Shown here piece by piece: positions 24,679 to 33,140 of a stretch of 48,830 nucleotides of DNA. The DNA is taken from contig JAPLNX010000520.1 of the NCBI GenBank assembly GCA_026400935.1, forward strand, positions 1 to 48,830. Reading direction: 5' to 3'. Position numbers and translations under genes: made by a program. How positions within the stretch are numbered: the first letter of the stretch is position 1; each line of letters begins with the position of its first letter. The DNA is from Planctomycetia bacterium (GTDB lineage Bacteria; Planctomycetota; Planctomycetia; Planctomycetales; Planctomycetaceae). The notes beneath the pieces are model-generated. The model ran no database searches. It saw only the letters and a program-made list of their open reading frames with translations, and had not been told where the DNA came from.

Positions 24679-27450
24679 CTACTTCGCGAGTTTGGCAATT
24701 TCTTCGGCCGACAGGCTTCGGTCGAAGATCAGCGTGTGGCCGATGAGTCCTCGGTAGTAGGCGTCGTGGAAGTAGAAGATCTCGGCACCGAGGATCAGCG
24801 ATGGCGGTATGGTCTGGCTCGGCGGGAGTTTGGCGAGTCCCTCACCAATCGGCTGACCGTCGAGAAAAGTTCTCACGCGCCACTTGTCGTCAGTGGGTTC
24901 TGCGGTCATCGCGATGTGCGACCAACGATTGGCTTCGATCGGAGTGGGCGACTCGATGACGTCGTTCACGTTGATCCGCGCGGCGAGTTTGTATGGGGCC
25001 TTCTGGCCATGCAGCCCGAGGATGAATCGACGGCCTCCGTATCCGACCACATCGCCTTTGCCGCCGTGATGACTCTTCCCCATTTCGGCGTCCGGCTTGA
25101 TCCATGCTGCAAGAGTGAGCCCCTTCATCACGCTGCCGCCGCCATGATGGCCCGTCAGTGCGATTGGCAACGTCTCTTTGCCGGCATAGCTGGGATGTCC
25201 CAAGTACTGACCGAGCCCGCTATCGAGTCGATAGTCCTTGCGTCCCGTCGTGTTCTCGGCGAATCGAATGGCTCGACGTCCCGAGTCACTCACCCAATCC
25301 ATGTTGGCGAGATTGAGATGCCCGAGCGGGCCTTGGGCATAGTTCAACACGAAGAGCCCTTTGCCTTCTTCCATCCGATAGTCAGCGATCGCTCCCGTCG
25401 GAGCAGGCGGCAGCGTTGCCGGTTGATCGTTGGCTTGCGCAAGCACTCCAGTTGGGAGCGACTCGCCATCGGCCCGCTTGCGGAACTCAACGTCGGTCAC
25501 GAGGAACTCGCCGGTCCCCTCATTGCCGAAGGCGACCGAGAGTGCTCCGGCATCTTCGGGCAGATCGAAAGCAAAGCCCTGCTTCTGCCAATCGAACGAG
25601 CCGTTGCCGACAAAGTGCTTAGCCGCCGCGAGCACTTTGTTGGTCTTCGCTTGAGTCACTTCCAATTCCATGCGACCGCCGGGGCCGAACGTGTGGACCG
25701 ACTTCACCAGCATGGTGACGACGTAACGCCCCTTCGCGAGTGGTCCGGCTTTTGACAACGCCGCTTTGCCGAACGATGCCGGCCCGAGCTTCATCGCAAA
25801 GCCGCTGCCTGCTCCGCAGTTCTTTTCGAGTTCATAGGTCGGTCGCTGGTTGTGGCCGGTCATGAAGGGTGAGCGGCCATAAATCCATGTCTGGCTCAGC
25901 GGCACGAATTGGCTGAAGGTCAGCTTCGGCCACTCGTCGGCGAAGATGTAATGATGGTTCGGATCGAGCGTCGCGCTGGAGTAAGTCTTCGACGACTTGA
26001 AGAGCGACTCCGCTTCGGCAGCCGGATAGCCGGTGTAGCGATACTTCACGCGGACCTTCGTGCCGGGCTTCGCGGTTTCCGCATCGAACGCGACGCCGGT
26101 GTCATAGAACGCCGCGCAGACCGCTGTATTGCATTGCCGAGTGCTCGTCTTGCCGTCGGCCTGCTTCAGTTCGTTCCAACTGGGATCAGTCTCGTACTCG
26201 ACGGTGGGAGCGACTTGCAGATCGCCGTTGTGCCGCCCGTACCAGACGCGCTGACCGCGATACATCTCGAGGTCGTATTGCGGACCGGGATCATTCGGCG
26301 TGACCGGCCGATGATAAAGCTCGCCACCCCGTTTGCGTGCGACGAGGTACTGCCAGTTGAACGGATCGAGCGGCGTGTGGTGCTCGAAGTCGAAGCCGTA
26401 GCGAAAATGAAACGGTTCGCCAGGGAGCACTTCGAGTTCGCTTTCAATGCCGTAGGTGAAGGTGCCTCGGTGCGCGTCGAAGCCGACCGTCATTGTGCTG
26501 TTGGTGGTGAAGCGATCCTTCACGCTGCGAGCCGACCAGGTGGCCTTGAGCGTCTCGCCGCCACCGCTCACGACCGGGGCGGTCCATTTGCTCGCAGCCT
26601 CAGGGAACGCCCCTTGATTCTCCAAACCCCAATGCGAATCAAACGTCAGTTGCGGCTTGTAACCGGGCTTGAGCTTCGCGAAGCAACTTGGGTCTTGTGT
26701 CGAGTGCAGTTCGAGAATCGGTTCATCACCGTCAAAAACCCACGTTCGTCCGCCGAGCCACGCTCGCGCACTGAGTCGCACCACATGCGGCTGCGACGCG
26801 GGAGTTGATTCGGCTTCGACCTTCGTGACGTTCGGCTCGGTGACGGTGATCTTCGCATTGCTCGACACGCCGAGTCCGATGCGTCCCGCCGCGATCGGCG
26901 GTTCCAGACGATCGACGTAGTGAATCAACTCTTTGCCATCGACGCTAACTCGTAACACGCCACCGGCGACTTTGGCTCGCAGCTTGATCGGCGTGTTGAT
27001 CGTCACCTCGCACGGGACCGACTGCAGATAACCGCCGTCCGGAAATCGCACGAGCGCGACCTGCTGATGCTTGTGCGAAACCTGCACGCGATAGCCACGC
27101 GAACCTTTCTCGTCCGCTCGCAGCAGCAAGCTGGCTTCAAAGCCTTGATCACCGAATGTCGGATCAGGCCAAGCCGACCACGACGAGCCAAAGAACCCGA
27201 ACTGAGTCGCCGTGCTGTCGATCGTAACCGTCGCGGAGACCTCGGCATTCGAGTGCTCATCCGGCGCAACGAGATACACCCAACCGCCGCCGTTCTGCAG
27301 AGTCGCCTTCTCCGCCACGACCGCCGCCGGCTTCCATGTCGCAGGCAGCACTTGCCACTGAGTCAGATCATCCGCCCCTGACAGCGACCCGCACCACAAC
27401 AACACAAACGTGATGACGAATTGACGAAGGAACGAGAAGCGGTTGAGCAT
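24679..27450 (-). CDS. Large exported protein with C-terminal LamG jelly-roll domain
   Basis: The 923-residue product has a signal peptide (MLNRFSFLRQFVITFVLLWC, cleavage near SGA-DD). An N-terminal concanavalin-like domain (about 30-170) follows, then a large central beta-rich region I do not recognise, a carbohydrate-binding-like beta-sandwich, and a C-terminal LamG-type domain (GAIADYRMEEGKGLF to FDRSLSAEEIAKLAK). It is likely a secreted or periplasmic polysaccharide-binding or degrading protein. The ATG at 27448-27450 has AAGGA upstream and directly precedes the signal peptide; the frame is open to 27657 but that would overlap the upstream gene. It follows the propeller gene by 104 nt and belongs to the leftward catabolic set. 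Sequence decay follows its stop. Confidence 0.75.
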   Translation of the reverse strand: MLNRFSFLRQFVITFVLLWCGSLSGADDLTQWQVLPATWKPAAVVAEKATLQNGGGWVYLVAPDEHSNAEVSATVTIDSTATQFGFFGSSWSAWPDPTFGDQGFEASLLLRADEKGSRGYRVQVSHKHQQVALVRFPDGGYLQSVPCEVTINTPIKLRAKVAGGVLRVSVDGKELIHYVDRLEPPIAAGRIGLGVSSNAKITVTEPNVTKVEAESTPASQPHVVRLSARAWLGGRTWVFDGDEPILELHSTQDPSCFAKLKPGYKPQLTFDSHWGLENQGAFPEAASKWTAPVVSGGGETLKATWSARSVKDRFTTNSTMTVGFDAHRGTFTYGIESELEVLPGEPFHFRYGFDFEHHTPLDPFNWQYLVARKRGGELYHRPVTPNDPGPQYDLEMYRGQRVWYGRHNGDLQVAPTVEYETDPSWNELKQADGKTSTRQCNTAVCAAFYDTGVAFDAETAKPGTKVRVKYRYTGYPAAEAESLFKSSKTYSSATLDPNHHYIFADEWPKLTFSQFVPLSQTWIYGRSPFMTGHNQRPTYELEKNCGAGSGFAMKLGPASFGKAALSKAGPLAKGRYVVTMLVKSVHTFGPGGRMELEVTQAKTNKVLAAAKHFVGNGSFDWQKQGFAFDLPEDAGALSVAFGNEGTGEFLVTDVEFRKRADGESLPTGVLAQANDQPATLPPAPTGAIADYRMEEGKGLFVLNYAQGPLGHLNLANMDWVSDSGRRAIRFAENTTGRKDYRLDSGLGQYLGHPSYAGKETLPIALTGHHGGGSVMKGLTLAAWIKPDAEMGKSHHGGKGDVVGYGGRRFILGLHGQKAPYKLAARINVNDVIESPTPIEANRWSHIAMTAEPTDDKWRVRTFLDGQPIGEGLAKLPPSQTIPPSLILGAEIFYFHDAYYRGLIGHTLIFDRSLSAEEIAKLAK

Positions 27451-27554
27451 TGAGAGCGTCCTTGACGAAGTTTCTCTGCGAGCCAATGGCGCTGGTCGCG
27501 GGCGTCTTTGAACAGTTTCTGAGCTTACGGGAGATCTCCGCGGTGTGCCACGAC

Positions 27555-28979
27555 CTACTGCCGGAACTGCAACGAGAACAAATCCGCTTCCTGCATCACG
27601 AACCGCAGGCGTACCGTCTGACTGGAGAGCGACGAGACATCGCTCCCTTGCTTCCAACTGACGGGTTGTTCGATCGCGTCGCCGACGAGGTTGCGACTGT
27701 CGGCCAGTGTGAAGCCGGGAATTGGTTGGCCGGACTCATCTTGCACTTCGAAGCGCACGCTGCCGCCGGCGCTGGTCGAGTAGTTGATGACCAGTTCCTT
27801 GCCGGTGAAACGCAGCGGTCGAGTCAACAGCTCACCGACATCGGCTCCGACATGCACCGAGGCGAAGCCGTCGGTTCGCAGCACAAAGCGGTCGCCGCTG
27901 CCGACGTGATAAATCGACATCTCATTGGGACTCGTCGGGACGACGTTGAGCGCGGCGTAATTGGAGCGATTGCCCCAGCGTGCGGGATCGAGTCCTGGTC
28001 GGATGAAGGCTTCGCGGAATGTGCGGTCGTAGGGGGCATCACCGCGAGCCGTCATCAAGAGAATGTCCGTGCTGTCGCCGCGACCGGGATGAAACCGCGT
28101 TGGCAGCGCCACATAAAGGTGCGGAGCACGAAAATAGGGATGCGTCTGGCTGGTATAGACGTGCTCGCCGGGAAGGTTTGGGGACAGAGGCACAGGCTTG
28201 GACCAAGTCACGAAGTCCGGCGACGTCGATCTGCTGATCGACCGCAGACCGTTCTGCCACGATCGAAAGTAGCAGACGAAAAGTTTTTCGACCGGCGACC
28301 AGAACGTCACGTTCTGCGAATCGAAACCAAACTCGGTCAGGGTGATGGCCGGCTCCTGCGACAACTGCTTCCAGTGGATGCAATCGAGGGACGCAAACGT
28401 GTAAAGCCCCCCTTTGATCCCAGCCGCCTCGCTCGGTTTCGTATTCTGGGCATGCTTCACCGCATGGTCTGATAGCCCGGCCGTCGCCTTGAATCGCTGC
28501 TCGGCCGGGACGTTCGCCCGGTTGTCGAGGAACGGAGAGAAATTGGTCGAGAACGGTGACGCTCGCAGAATCACGTTGTTCTCGCGACTGCCGTTAATCT
28601 CGACGACTCCGAGCTTCGGCTGCGTCCACTCATGCCCGTCGCGACTCTCGACGTAGCAAGTCATCTCGCCCGGATTGCCGTCGTATTGCTCACCCTTGTA
28701 AGCAGGATCGTAGCTGCGATAGACGGCCCGAAAGAGATCGCCGTCTTTGATGACCGTCACATAGGCGCCGATCAGCGGGCTCTGGGGACGCAGCGTCTTC
28801 GTGGGTTCGTGCAGCTTGAGCGACGCGTTGTCGAGCCGCTCGACGAGGTACTTGTCGATGAACAGCTCGCGCCGCGAGCCGATCTCGCGCACAGGCACTG
28901 CATCCTGTGCGTCCGCCAGGTAACAACTCAGGCTCCACAGCGCCACAAAGACCAGCAGCGAAGAAACTCGTTTCATCAT
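27555..28979 (-). CDS. Exported five-bladed-propeller protein, GH32/43-like (paralogue A)
   Basis: The 474-residue product has a signal peptide (KRVSSLLVFVALWSLSCYLA, cleavage near ADAQ), then the planctomycete block GSRRELFIDKYLVERLD. Repeated beta-propeller-like segments (CYVESRDGHEWTQPKLG, ISRSTSPDFVTWSKP) resemble GH32/GH43/GH68 sugar hydrolases. A C-terminal beta-sandwich follows (residues 370-474). It is related along its length to the gene at 34836-36308. Catalytic carboxylates could not be assigned by eye. It probably acts outside the cytoplasm on a glycan. ATGs at 28976 and 28979 are adjacent, with a weak GAGA site. It lies 29 nt after the sialidase-like gene, in the same leftward operon. 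Confidence 0.75.
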   Translation of the reverse strand: MMKRVSSLLVFVALWSLSCYLADAQDAVPVREIGSRRELFIDKYLVERLDNASLKLHEPTKTLRPQSPLIGAYVTVIKDGDLFRAVYRSYDPAYKGEQYDGNPGEMTCYVESRDGHEWTQPKLGVVEINGSRENNVILRASPFSTNFSPFLDNRANVPAEQRFKATAGLSDHAVKHAQNTKPSEAAGIKGGLYTFASLDCIHWKQLSQEPAITLTEFGFDSQNVTFWSPVEKLFVCYFRSWQNGLRSISRSTSPDFVTWSKPVPLSPNLPGEHVYTSQTHPYFRAPHLYVALPTRFHPGRGDSTDILLMTARGDAPYDRTFREAFIRPGLDPARWGNRSNYAALNVVPTSPNEMSIYHVGSGDRFVLRTDGFASVHVGADVGELLTRPLRFTGKELVINYSTSAGGSVRFEVQDESGQPIPGFTLADSRNLVGDAIEQPVSWKQGSDVSSLSSQTVRLRFVMQEADLFSLQFRQ

Positions 28980-29008
28980 GACTTCGTCTCTCAACACGGT
29001 CATTTCAA

Positions 29009-30271
29009 TCACATTGCATTCCACGCGAGTTTGACAACCCAAATGCTGTTCGTGTCCTGAGAAGCCTGGGGGATGGCGTTCCAGCCGTGGGGAATGCGGT
29101 CATACATCACCAGCACCGACTGCTCATCCAATGCCACAACTTCGGTGTATGAAGTCGTCCGATCGGCGCGGGTGATGGCGTCTTGCGGATGATGCTCGTT
29201 GTGATGGCTCTGCAGATCCACCTGCAGCCAGTCCCGGCCTGTGCCGTCGCGGTTGATCCAGGCGAAGATTCCCGGTCGGCCGCCGGTCAGCACGAGGGCG
29301 CCGTCTTTCATCAGCGCTATGCTCGGCTGCACCGAATGAGCCTCCTTCATGGCCACTGGCACCGACCAGGTACGGCCATCGTCGTCGCTGAAGGTCTGGC
29401 CGTAGGGAACGTTGGAGGCCAGCCGAAAGACGTTCATCAAGCGTCCGTCTTTGAGGCGGATCGTCTGGGATTCGCACTGTCCTTCACCGCCGGCGAGCGG
29501 GCAATCGAAACCGGCGATCAGCGACCGGAATTTCCAGGCGAGGCCATCGGTGGATTCCACCATCACCAGGCTGTAACGACGCTCGTCTTTGAAATAGCCG
29601 TACATCGTCGCCAGGTACTCGTCCGACTTGCCCGTGAGACCGTGGCCGTTGAAACCGAAACCCGATAGGCCCAGCTTCTCGTTGAAGCTCCGGTCGGGCC
29701 TGGGCCAACCGGCGACAGTGAGGCTCTTGTCGGTGAAGGTGACTTTCCGCTGGCCCTTCTTTCCGGAGACGATCTGATGCCAGCCGCGCATCGCCTCGCC
29801 ATCGGGGTAGAGGTTGAACGGCAGCAACATCTCATCGCCATTTTTCAGCCGCAACATGGTTTCGGCATAGAGGTCACCTTTGGGAATGATGGAAGAGGGT
29901 TCGCTCCACGTCAGACCATCGTCCGCAGACCAACTGACGGAAGATGTCCGATCGGCGACGATGGCATCCAGGTTCGTCGAAAAGTTCGCGAACAGCTCGC
30001 CGCCCGAGAGCCGCGTCATCGTGGGAAACCACAAGTAACCGCTGCTGCGGGCCACCAGCCGCGGTCTCGAAAGTGAAACATCGAGCCCCCCGAGCGCAAC
30101 GGTTTTCGTCATCTCCCAGGCGGGTTTTGGCAGATCGTCAGCCAGCAGCGTAACGTCGCCGAGCGACGATGCGGCCGCCACGAGCGCGGATGCCTGCGAG
30201 ACCTGCTGCAGAAACCGGCGGCGGCTGAGGGTACGCCGGAGAGTGGAACGAGCGTCTGGATTGGTTGCCAT
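29009..30271 (-). CDS. Tat-exported BNR-repeat protein, sialidase-superfamily propeller
   Basis: The 420-residue product has a Tat signal (RRTLSRRRFLQQVSQAS) and a six-bladed-propeller pattern with Asp-box motifs: SADDGLTW and SDDDGRTW, plus a degenerate STDGLAW. These are characteristic of sialidases and other BNR-type glycosidases, but the FRIP motif and arginine triad of true sialidases were not found, so the substrate is open. A strong AGGAG site lies 7 nt upstream of the ATG. It is 69 nt downstream of the second propeller gene and 29 nt upstream of paralogue A. Context suggests a role in cleaving an external glycan whose product is taken up by the symporter. Confidence 0.78.
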   Translation of the reverse strand: MATNPDARSTLRRTLSRRRFLQQVSQASALVAAASSLGDVTLLADDLPKPAWEMTKTVALGGLDVSLSRPRLVARSSGYLWFPTMTRLSGGELFANFSTNLDAIVADRTSSVSWSADDGLTWSEPSSIIPKGDLYAETMLRLKNGDEMLLPFNLYPDGEAMRGWHQIVSGKKGQRKVTFTDKSLTVAGWPRPDRSFNEKLGLSGFGFNGHGLTGKSDEYLATMYGYFKDERRYSLVMVESTDGLAWKFRSLIAGFDCPLAGGEGQCESQTIRLKDGRLMNVFRLASNVPYGQTFSDDDGRTWSVPVAMKEAHSVQPSIALMKDGALVLTGGRPGIFAWINRDGTGRDWLQVDLQSHHNEHHPQDAITRADRTTSYTEVVALDEQSVLVMYDRIPHGWNAIPQASQDTNSIWVVKLAWNAM

Positions 30272-30340
30272 GGTGGGCTCCTGTTGGTTCTTGCTGTTCT
30301 TCGTCGAGGACTGAGGCGACTATCCGGGAGACGACGCGGA

Positions 30341-31402
30341 TCATCCAGTCGCACTGGCGGCCGCCGCGATCCGCCAGACTCCGCGAGAGTTGGGAGCAGT
30401 TCCATCGCAGGCCTCGTAGAACATTCGATAGCGAGGCGCCTCGTCCTTGGTGTGGGGAAGACGAATGAGGCACATCTCCGACGACTTTGCGGCGTCCCAG
30501 GCGCCGGGCCCCGGAGCGATCACGGGTTCGGCATCCTTCTTCCAATTCAGTGCGTCTGACGAGACCGCTCGCAGGATGTCCGCGCGGGACGATTGACTCT
30601 CTGGCACCTGGCTGTATCCCGCGTAGTACATCACGTAGCCGGCACCCGTCACGCGGACAATCTCCGGGGCGAACGCACAGAGGGAGTCATAGGCTCCATC
30701 CTGAGCGACTCTCAGGCCGGGCTCCTGATGGAATTCGAGTCCGTCATGCGAAAGGAGGCTGATGATTCCCCGCCCTCGATCGAACAGATACATCCGGCAG
30801 CGTGAGTGGTCCAGAAAGACGATCCGTGGAGAAGCGTAGTTGTGACCATCGGACTCGACACGGACTCCTGGATCCATGGTCCATTTCAGCCCGTCCGAAG
30901 AGGTCGCGCTGCGGATCGAATTCGTCACCGCCTGAGATCCCGCGCAGCATTCGAAGTACATGCGCAACCGGCGTCCATCACCGATGGGGACGACTTCCGA
31001 CGACACGACGCGGAAATCGCCCGCTCCGCCTTCTTGCGGCGAGAGCCTCACACCAGGTTCGGGAACCCACTTCGTGCCGTCCGAAGAAAATGCGCTCAGG
31101 ATGCGGGTCGAAGCGTTGTCATAGTCGTTCGCTCCGGCCGGGAAGCCGGGACGTGGAAGTATCTGCGAGTAGTACATGCGGAAGCCTCCGCCGGGCAGCG
31201 CTAACACTCGCGGTGACACGACACCGCACAGGCCGGTACGAAGATCTTCGCGGGGCCATGTGGCTTCGGGACGAGGATTGGCGTCGGAGTCCGGCGGTGC
31301 GTCGATCGCCACCGCCGAATCTTTCGACCACAACGTTCCGGGGTCCGCATTGGCCGTATGGACCAGCGGAGAGGCCGCCGAACATTTCGAAAGGTCAATC
31401 AT
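30341..31402 (-). CDS. GH43/GH130-like beta-propeller protein without signal peptide
   Basis: The 353-residue product shows repeating propeller strands with the pattern of a residue pair, then SSDGxxW and a Pro/Val tail: FSSDGTKWVPEPGVRL, TSSDGLKWTMDPGVRV and LLSHDGLEFHQEPGLRV. Acidic SPRV/SSEV/ASPRIV motifs lead the blades, typical of the arabinanase/levansucrase/GH130 clan. No signal peptide is visible, so it is probably cytoplasmic, unlike its propeller neighbours. The ATG has GAGGAG about 8 nt upstream and lies 12 nt after the stop of the PhyH gene, supporting one transcript. It may be an intracellular glycoside hydrolase or phosphorylase; catalytic residues are not assigned. Confidence 0.72.
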   Translation of the reverse strand: MIDLSKCSAASPLVHTANADPGTLWSKDSAVAIDAPPDSDANPRPEATWPREDLRTGLCGVVSPRVLALPGGGFRMYYSQILPRPGFPAGANDYDNASTRILSAFSSDGTKWVPEPGVRLSPQEGGAGDFRVVSSEVVPIGDGRRLRMYFECCAGSQAVTNSIRSATSSDGLKWTMDPGVRVESDGHNYASPRIVFLDHSRCRMYLFDRGRGIISLLSHDGLEFHQEPGLRVAQDGAYDSLCAFAPEIVRVTGAGYVMYYAGYSQVPESQSSRADILRAVSSDALNWKKDAEPVIAPGPGAWDAAKSSEMCLIRLPHTKDEAPRYRMFYEACDGTAPNSRGVWRIAAAASATG

Positions 31403-31414
31403 CGTCGTTGCTCC

Positions 31415-32167
31415 TCATGTCTTGAGCCCCATCGCGCTATGCTGCTCACGCGCTGACGCCGAGTATCGAGCGAAGGCTTCTTCGTCCCGCTGACACGAGA
31501 CGCCCGTGAACACCATCGCGAAGGAACGCCGATGTCGAGTCTCTGACAGATTCGCATCGGCCCGATGAATCGTCATCCCATGATGCACGGCCACATCGCC
31601 CGGTTGCATGATCGCAGCCACCTCGCGATTGAAGTCATCCGTGGTGAAGTCATTGATCCCCTGTGAAAAACCCAGGATCTGCGACTTGGCATGCTTGCGA
31701 TAGCCGCGCGTATGAGATCCATCCACGTAGCGCAGGCAGCCGTTCTCTGCATCGACCGGATCGAGAGCCAACCACATCGTCAGGACGTTCGCGGGCTCCA
31801 GACAGAAGTAGTAGTTGTCCTGGTGTGGAGGTGTGACGTGACGCGTGCCGGGCGGCTTGTTGAACCATTCCGGCTGGTCGGCCCTGGCGGGCTCGCCGAT
31901 CAGCGCTTCGGCCAGCGTTTTCCACTTGGGATGATGGACGTACTCGCGAAAGTAGGGGTCGCCGCCCATTCGCTGCATCTGCTTGAGCGTCTCGGGGCGG
32001 GAGCGATCCTGATAGAAGGCGTCCCCGTCGGGCAGCGTCGTCACGACGTCCCGGATGTAGCGGTCGAGATTCTCTTTGAGTTCCGCGAAGTCCTGGTGAC
32101 CCAGTAACTGTCGCACGATCACAAATCCATGTTGATCGTAATGCTGTTTTTCGGCGTCGAAGATCAT
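31415..32167 (-). CDS. Phytanoyl-CoA dioxygenase (PhyH) family Fe(II)/2-oxoglutarate oxygenase
   Basis: The 250-residue product has the PhyH double-stranded beta-helix signature. The iron-binding facial triad is His115 and Asp117 in TPPHQDNYYF plus His201 in TIHRADAN; the 2-oxoglutarate Arg is likely in SETRHRRS. Such enzymes hydroxylate or oxidatively cleave small carboxylates, including sugar-derived or N-methyl/phosphonate-type substrates. It sits 12 nt upstream of the propeller gene at 30341 and 49 nt downstream of the DapA-type aldolase gene, in the leftward catabolic set. An AGGAAAAG site precedes the ATG. Substrate unknown; presence in a sugar-acid operon is unusual. Confidence 0.86.
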   Translation of the reverse strand: MIFDAEKQHYDQHGFVIVRQLLGHQDFAELKENLDRYIRDVVTTLPDGDAFYQDRSRPETLKQMQRMGGDPYFREYVHHPKWKTLAEALIGEPARADQPEWFNKPPGTRHVTPPHQDNYYFCLEPANVLTMWLALDPVDAENGCLRYVDGSHTRGYRKHAKSQILGFSQGINDFTTDDFNREVAAIMQPGDVAVHHGMTIHRADANLSETRHRRSFAMVFTGVSCQRDEEAFARYSASAREQHSAMGLKT

Positions 32168-32216
32168 TTGACGTTCTTTTCCTGGGACACTGCATTGTCA
32201 GGGAAGAATCTCGGTG

Positions 32217-33140
32217 TCAATTCGCGACTGGTTCGCTCGGAGTCCATTCCGGCAGTCGCTCAGCGAGCAAGCGATGGAATGTTTGATACTCTTCGTCGCT
32301 CGCCCCGACGTAAGGCGGGAGCAAGCGGAGCGGAAAGTCTGGGTCGTACAACTTGGCGAACAGCTTGTCGTACGCGCCATCGATGCGACCGGCGTGAATG
32401 GCTTCGAACAGGGTCTGGAGCACGATGTCCAGCTCCCGTTGCAGCGGCGGCAGACGGGCGCGGTCGTTTGATTTGCCGGCGGCGAAGAGTGCCCGCAACT
32501 TCGGCCAATTCATGACGAACGAGGCCAGAATACCGCACTCGCCGAACTGCGATCCGTAGACGTAACCCGCTTCGGACAGGAAATGCTGCAACTGCGGAGC
32601 GTCATCGAGCAGGCTGCGGATGTGTGACAGCGAATCGCTCGTGTTCTTCGTCGCGACGAGGTTCGGATGAGCGGCGGCCAGGCGACCGTATTCTTTGCCC
32701 GTTACGAGCCGTTTGACGCGCGGCAGGTTGTAGTGCATGAACCGGCAGTCGGGGAAAGGGCCGCACACACGCTCAAAGAAGTCGAACAATTCGCGGTCGT
32801 TCAATGCGCTCCAGCTCGGCAACGAAATCTGAAACTGCCGGATGCCCCGTTCGATGCAGCGCTGAATGCGTTCGAGGATCGTGCCGAGCGACAGGTGAAT
32901 CACGCCGACCATCGGCTCGGCCCCCGCTTGCTGCATCTCGTCAGCAAACGCCGAGACGATCTCATCGAACTGCCGGTCCGTCACGGCATAGCCTTCACCA
33001 GCAGTGCCGAAGACATACAAGTGCGGCGTCCCTTGCAGCGCCTGCCGGACACCGCGACGAAACACGGGCTCGTCGAAGCGATGCTGGTCGGTCCAAGGGA
33101 CGCAGCACGTCGCCATGATGCAACTGGGATAACGTCTCAT
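32217..33140 (-). CDS. DapA/N-acetylneuraminate-lyase family aldolase or hydratase
   Basis: The 307-residue product has the TIM-barrel family motifs: GTAGEG at 45-50 (GTTGE/GSTGE equivalent), the catalytic Tyr in MHYN (Tyr137), and the Schiff-base Lys in VATKNTSDS (Lys165). Members cleave or form 2-keto acids (dihydrodipicolinate synthase, sialic acid lyase, 2-keto-3-deoxygluconate aldolase, hydratase-aldolases). Its ATG overlaps the stop of the SSS transporter gene (ATGA, 33137-33140). That coupling to a permease argues for a catabolic enzyme acting on the imported compound, rather than lysine biosynthesis. Sialic acid lyase is possible but not proven. Confidence 0.85.
   Translation of the reverse strand: MRRYPSCIMATCCVPWTDQHRFDEPVFRRGVRQALQGTPHLYVFGTAGEGYAVTDRQFDEIVSAFADEMQQAGAEPMVGVIHLSLGTILERIQRCIERGIRQFQISLPSWSALNDRELFDFFERVCGPFPDCRFMHYNLPRVKRLVTGKEYGRLAAAHPNLVATKNTSDSLSHIRSLLDDAPQLQHFLSEAGYVYGSQFGECGILASFVMNWPKLRALFAAGKSNDRARLPPLQRELDIVLQTLFEAIHAGRIDGAYDKLFAKLYDPDFPLRLLPPYVGASDEEYQTFHRLLAERLPEWTPSEPVAN

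Noticed and set aside
24484-25755. A 423-codon plus-strand open frame opposite the LamG gene
   Set aside because: Antisense to the LamG domain and running over the decayed remnants; no coding features of its own.
29009-33140. Reading the leftward arm as a sialic acid utilisation operon (sialidase, lyase, SSS transporter)
   Set aside because: The combination is suggestive, but the BNR protein lacks the FRIP motif and visible arginine triad, and no epimerase, kinase or deacetylase of the Nan pathway is present. Kept only as one possibility.
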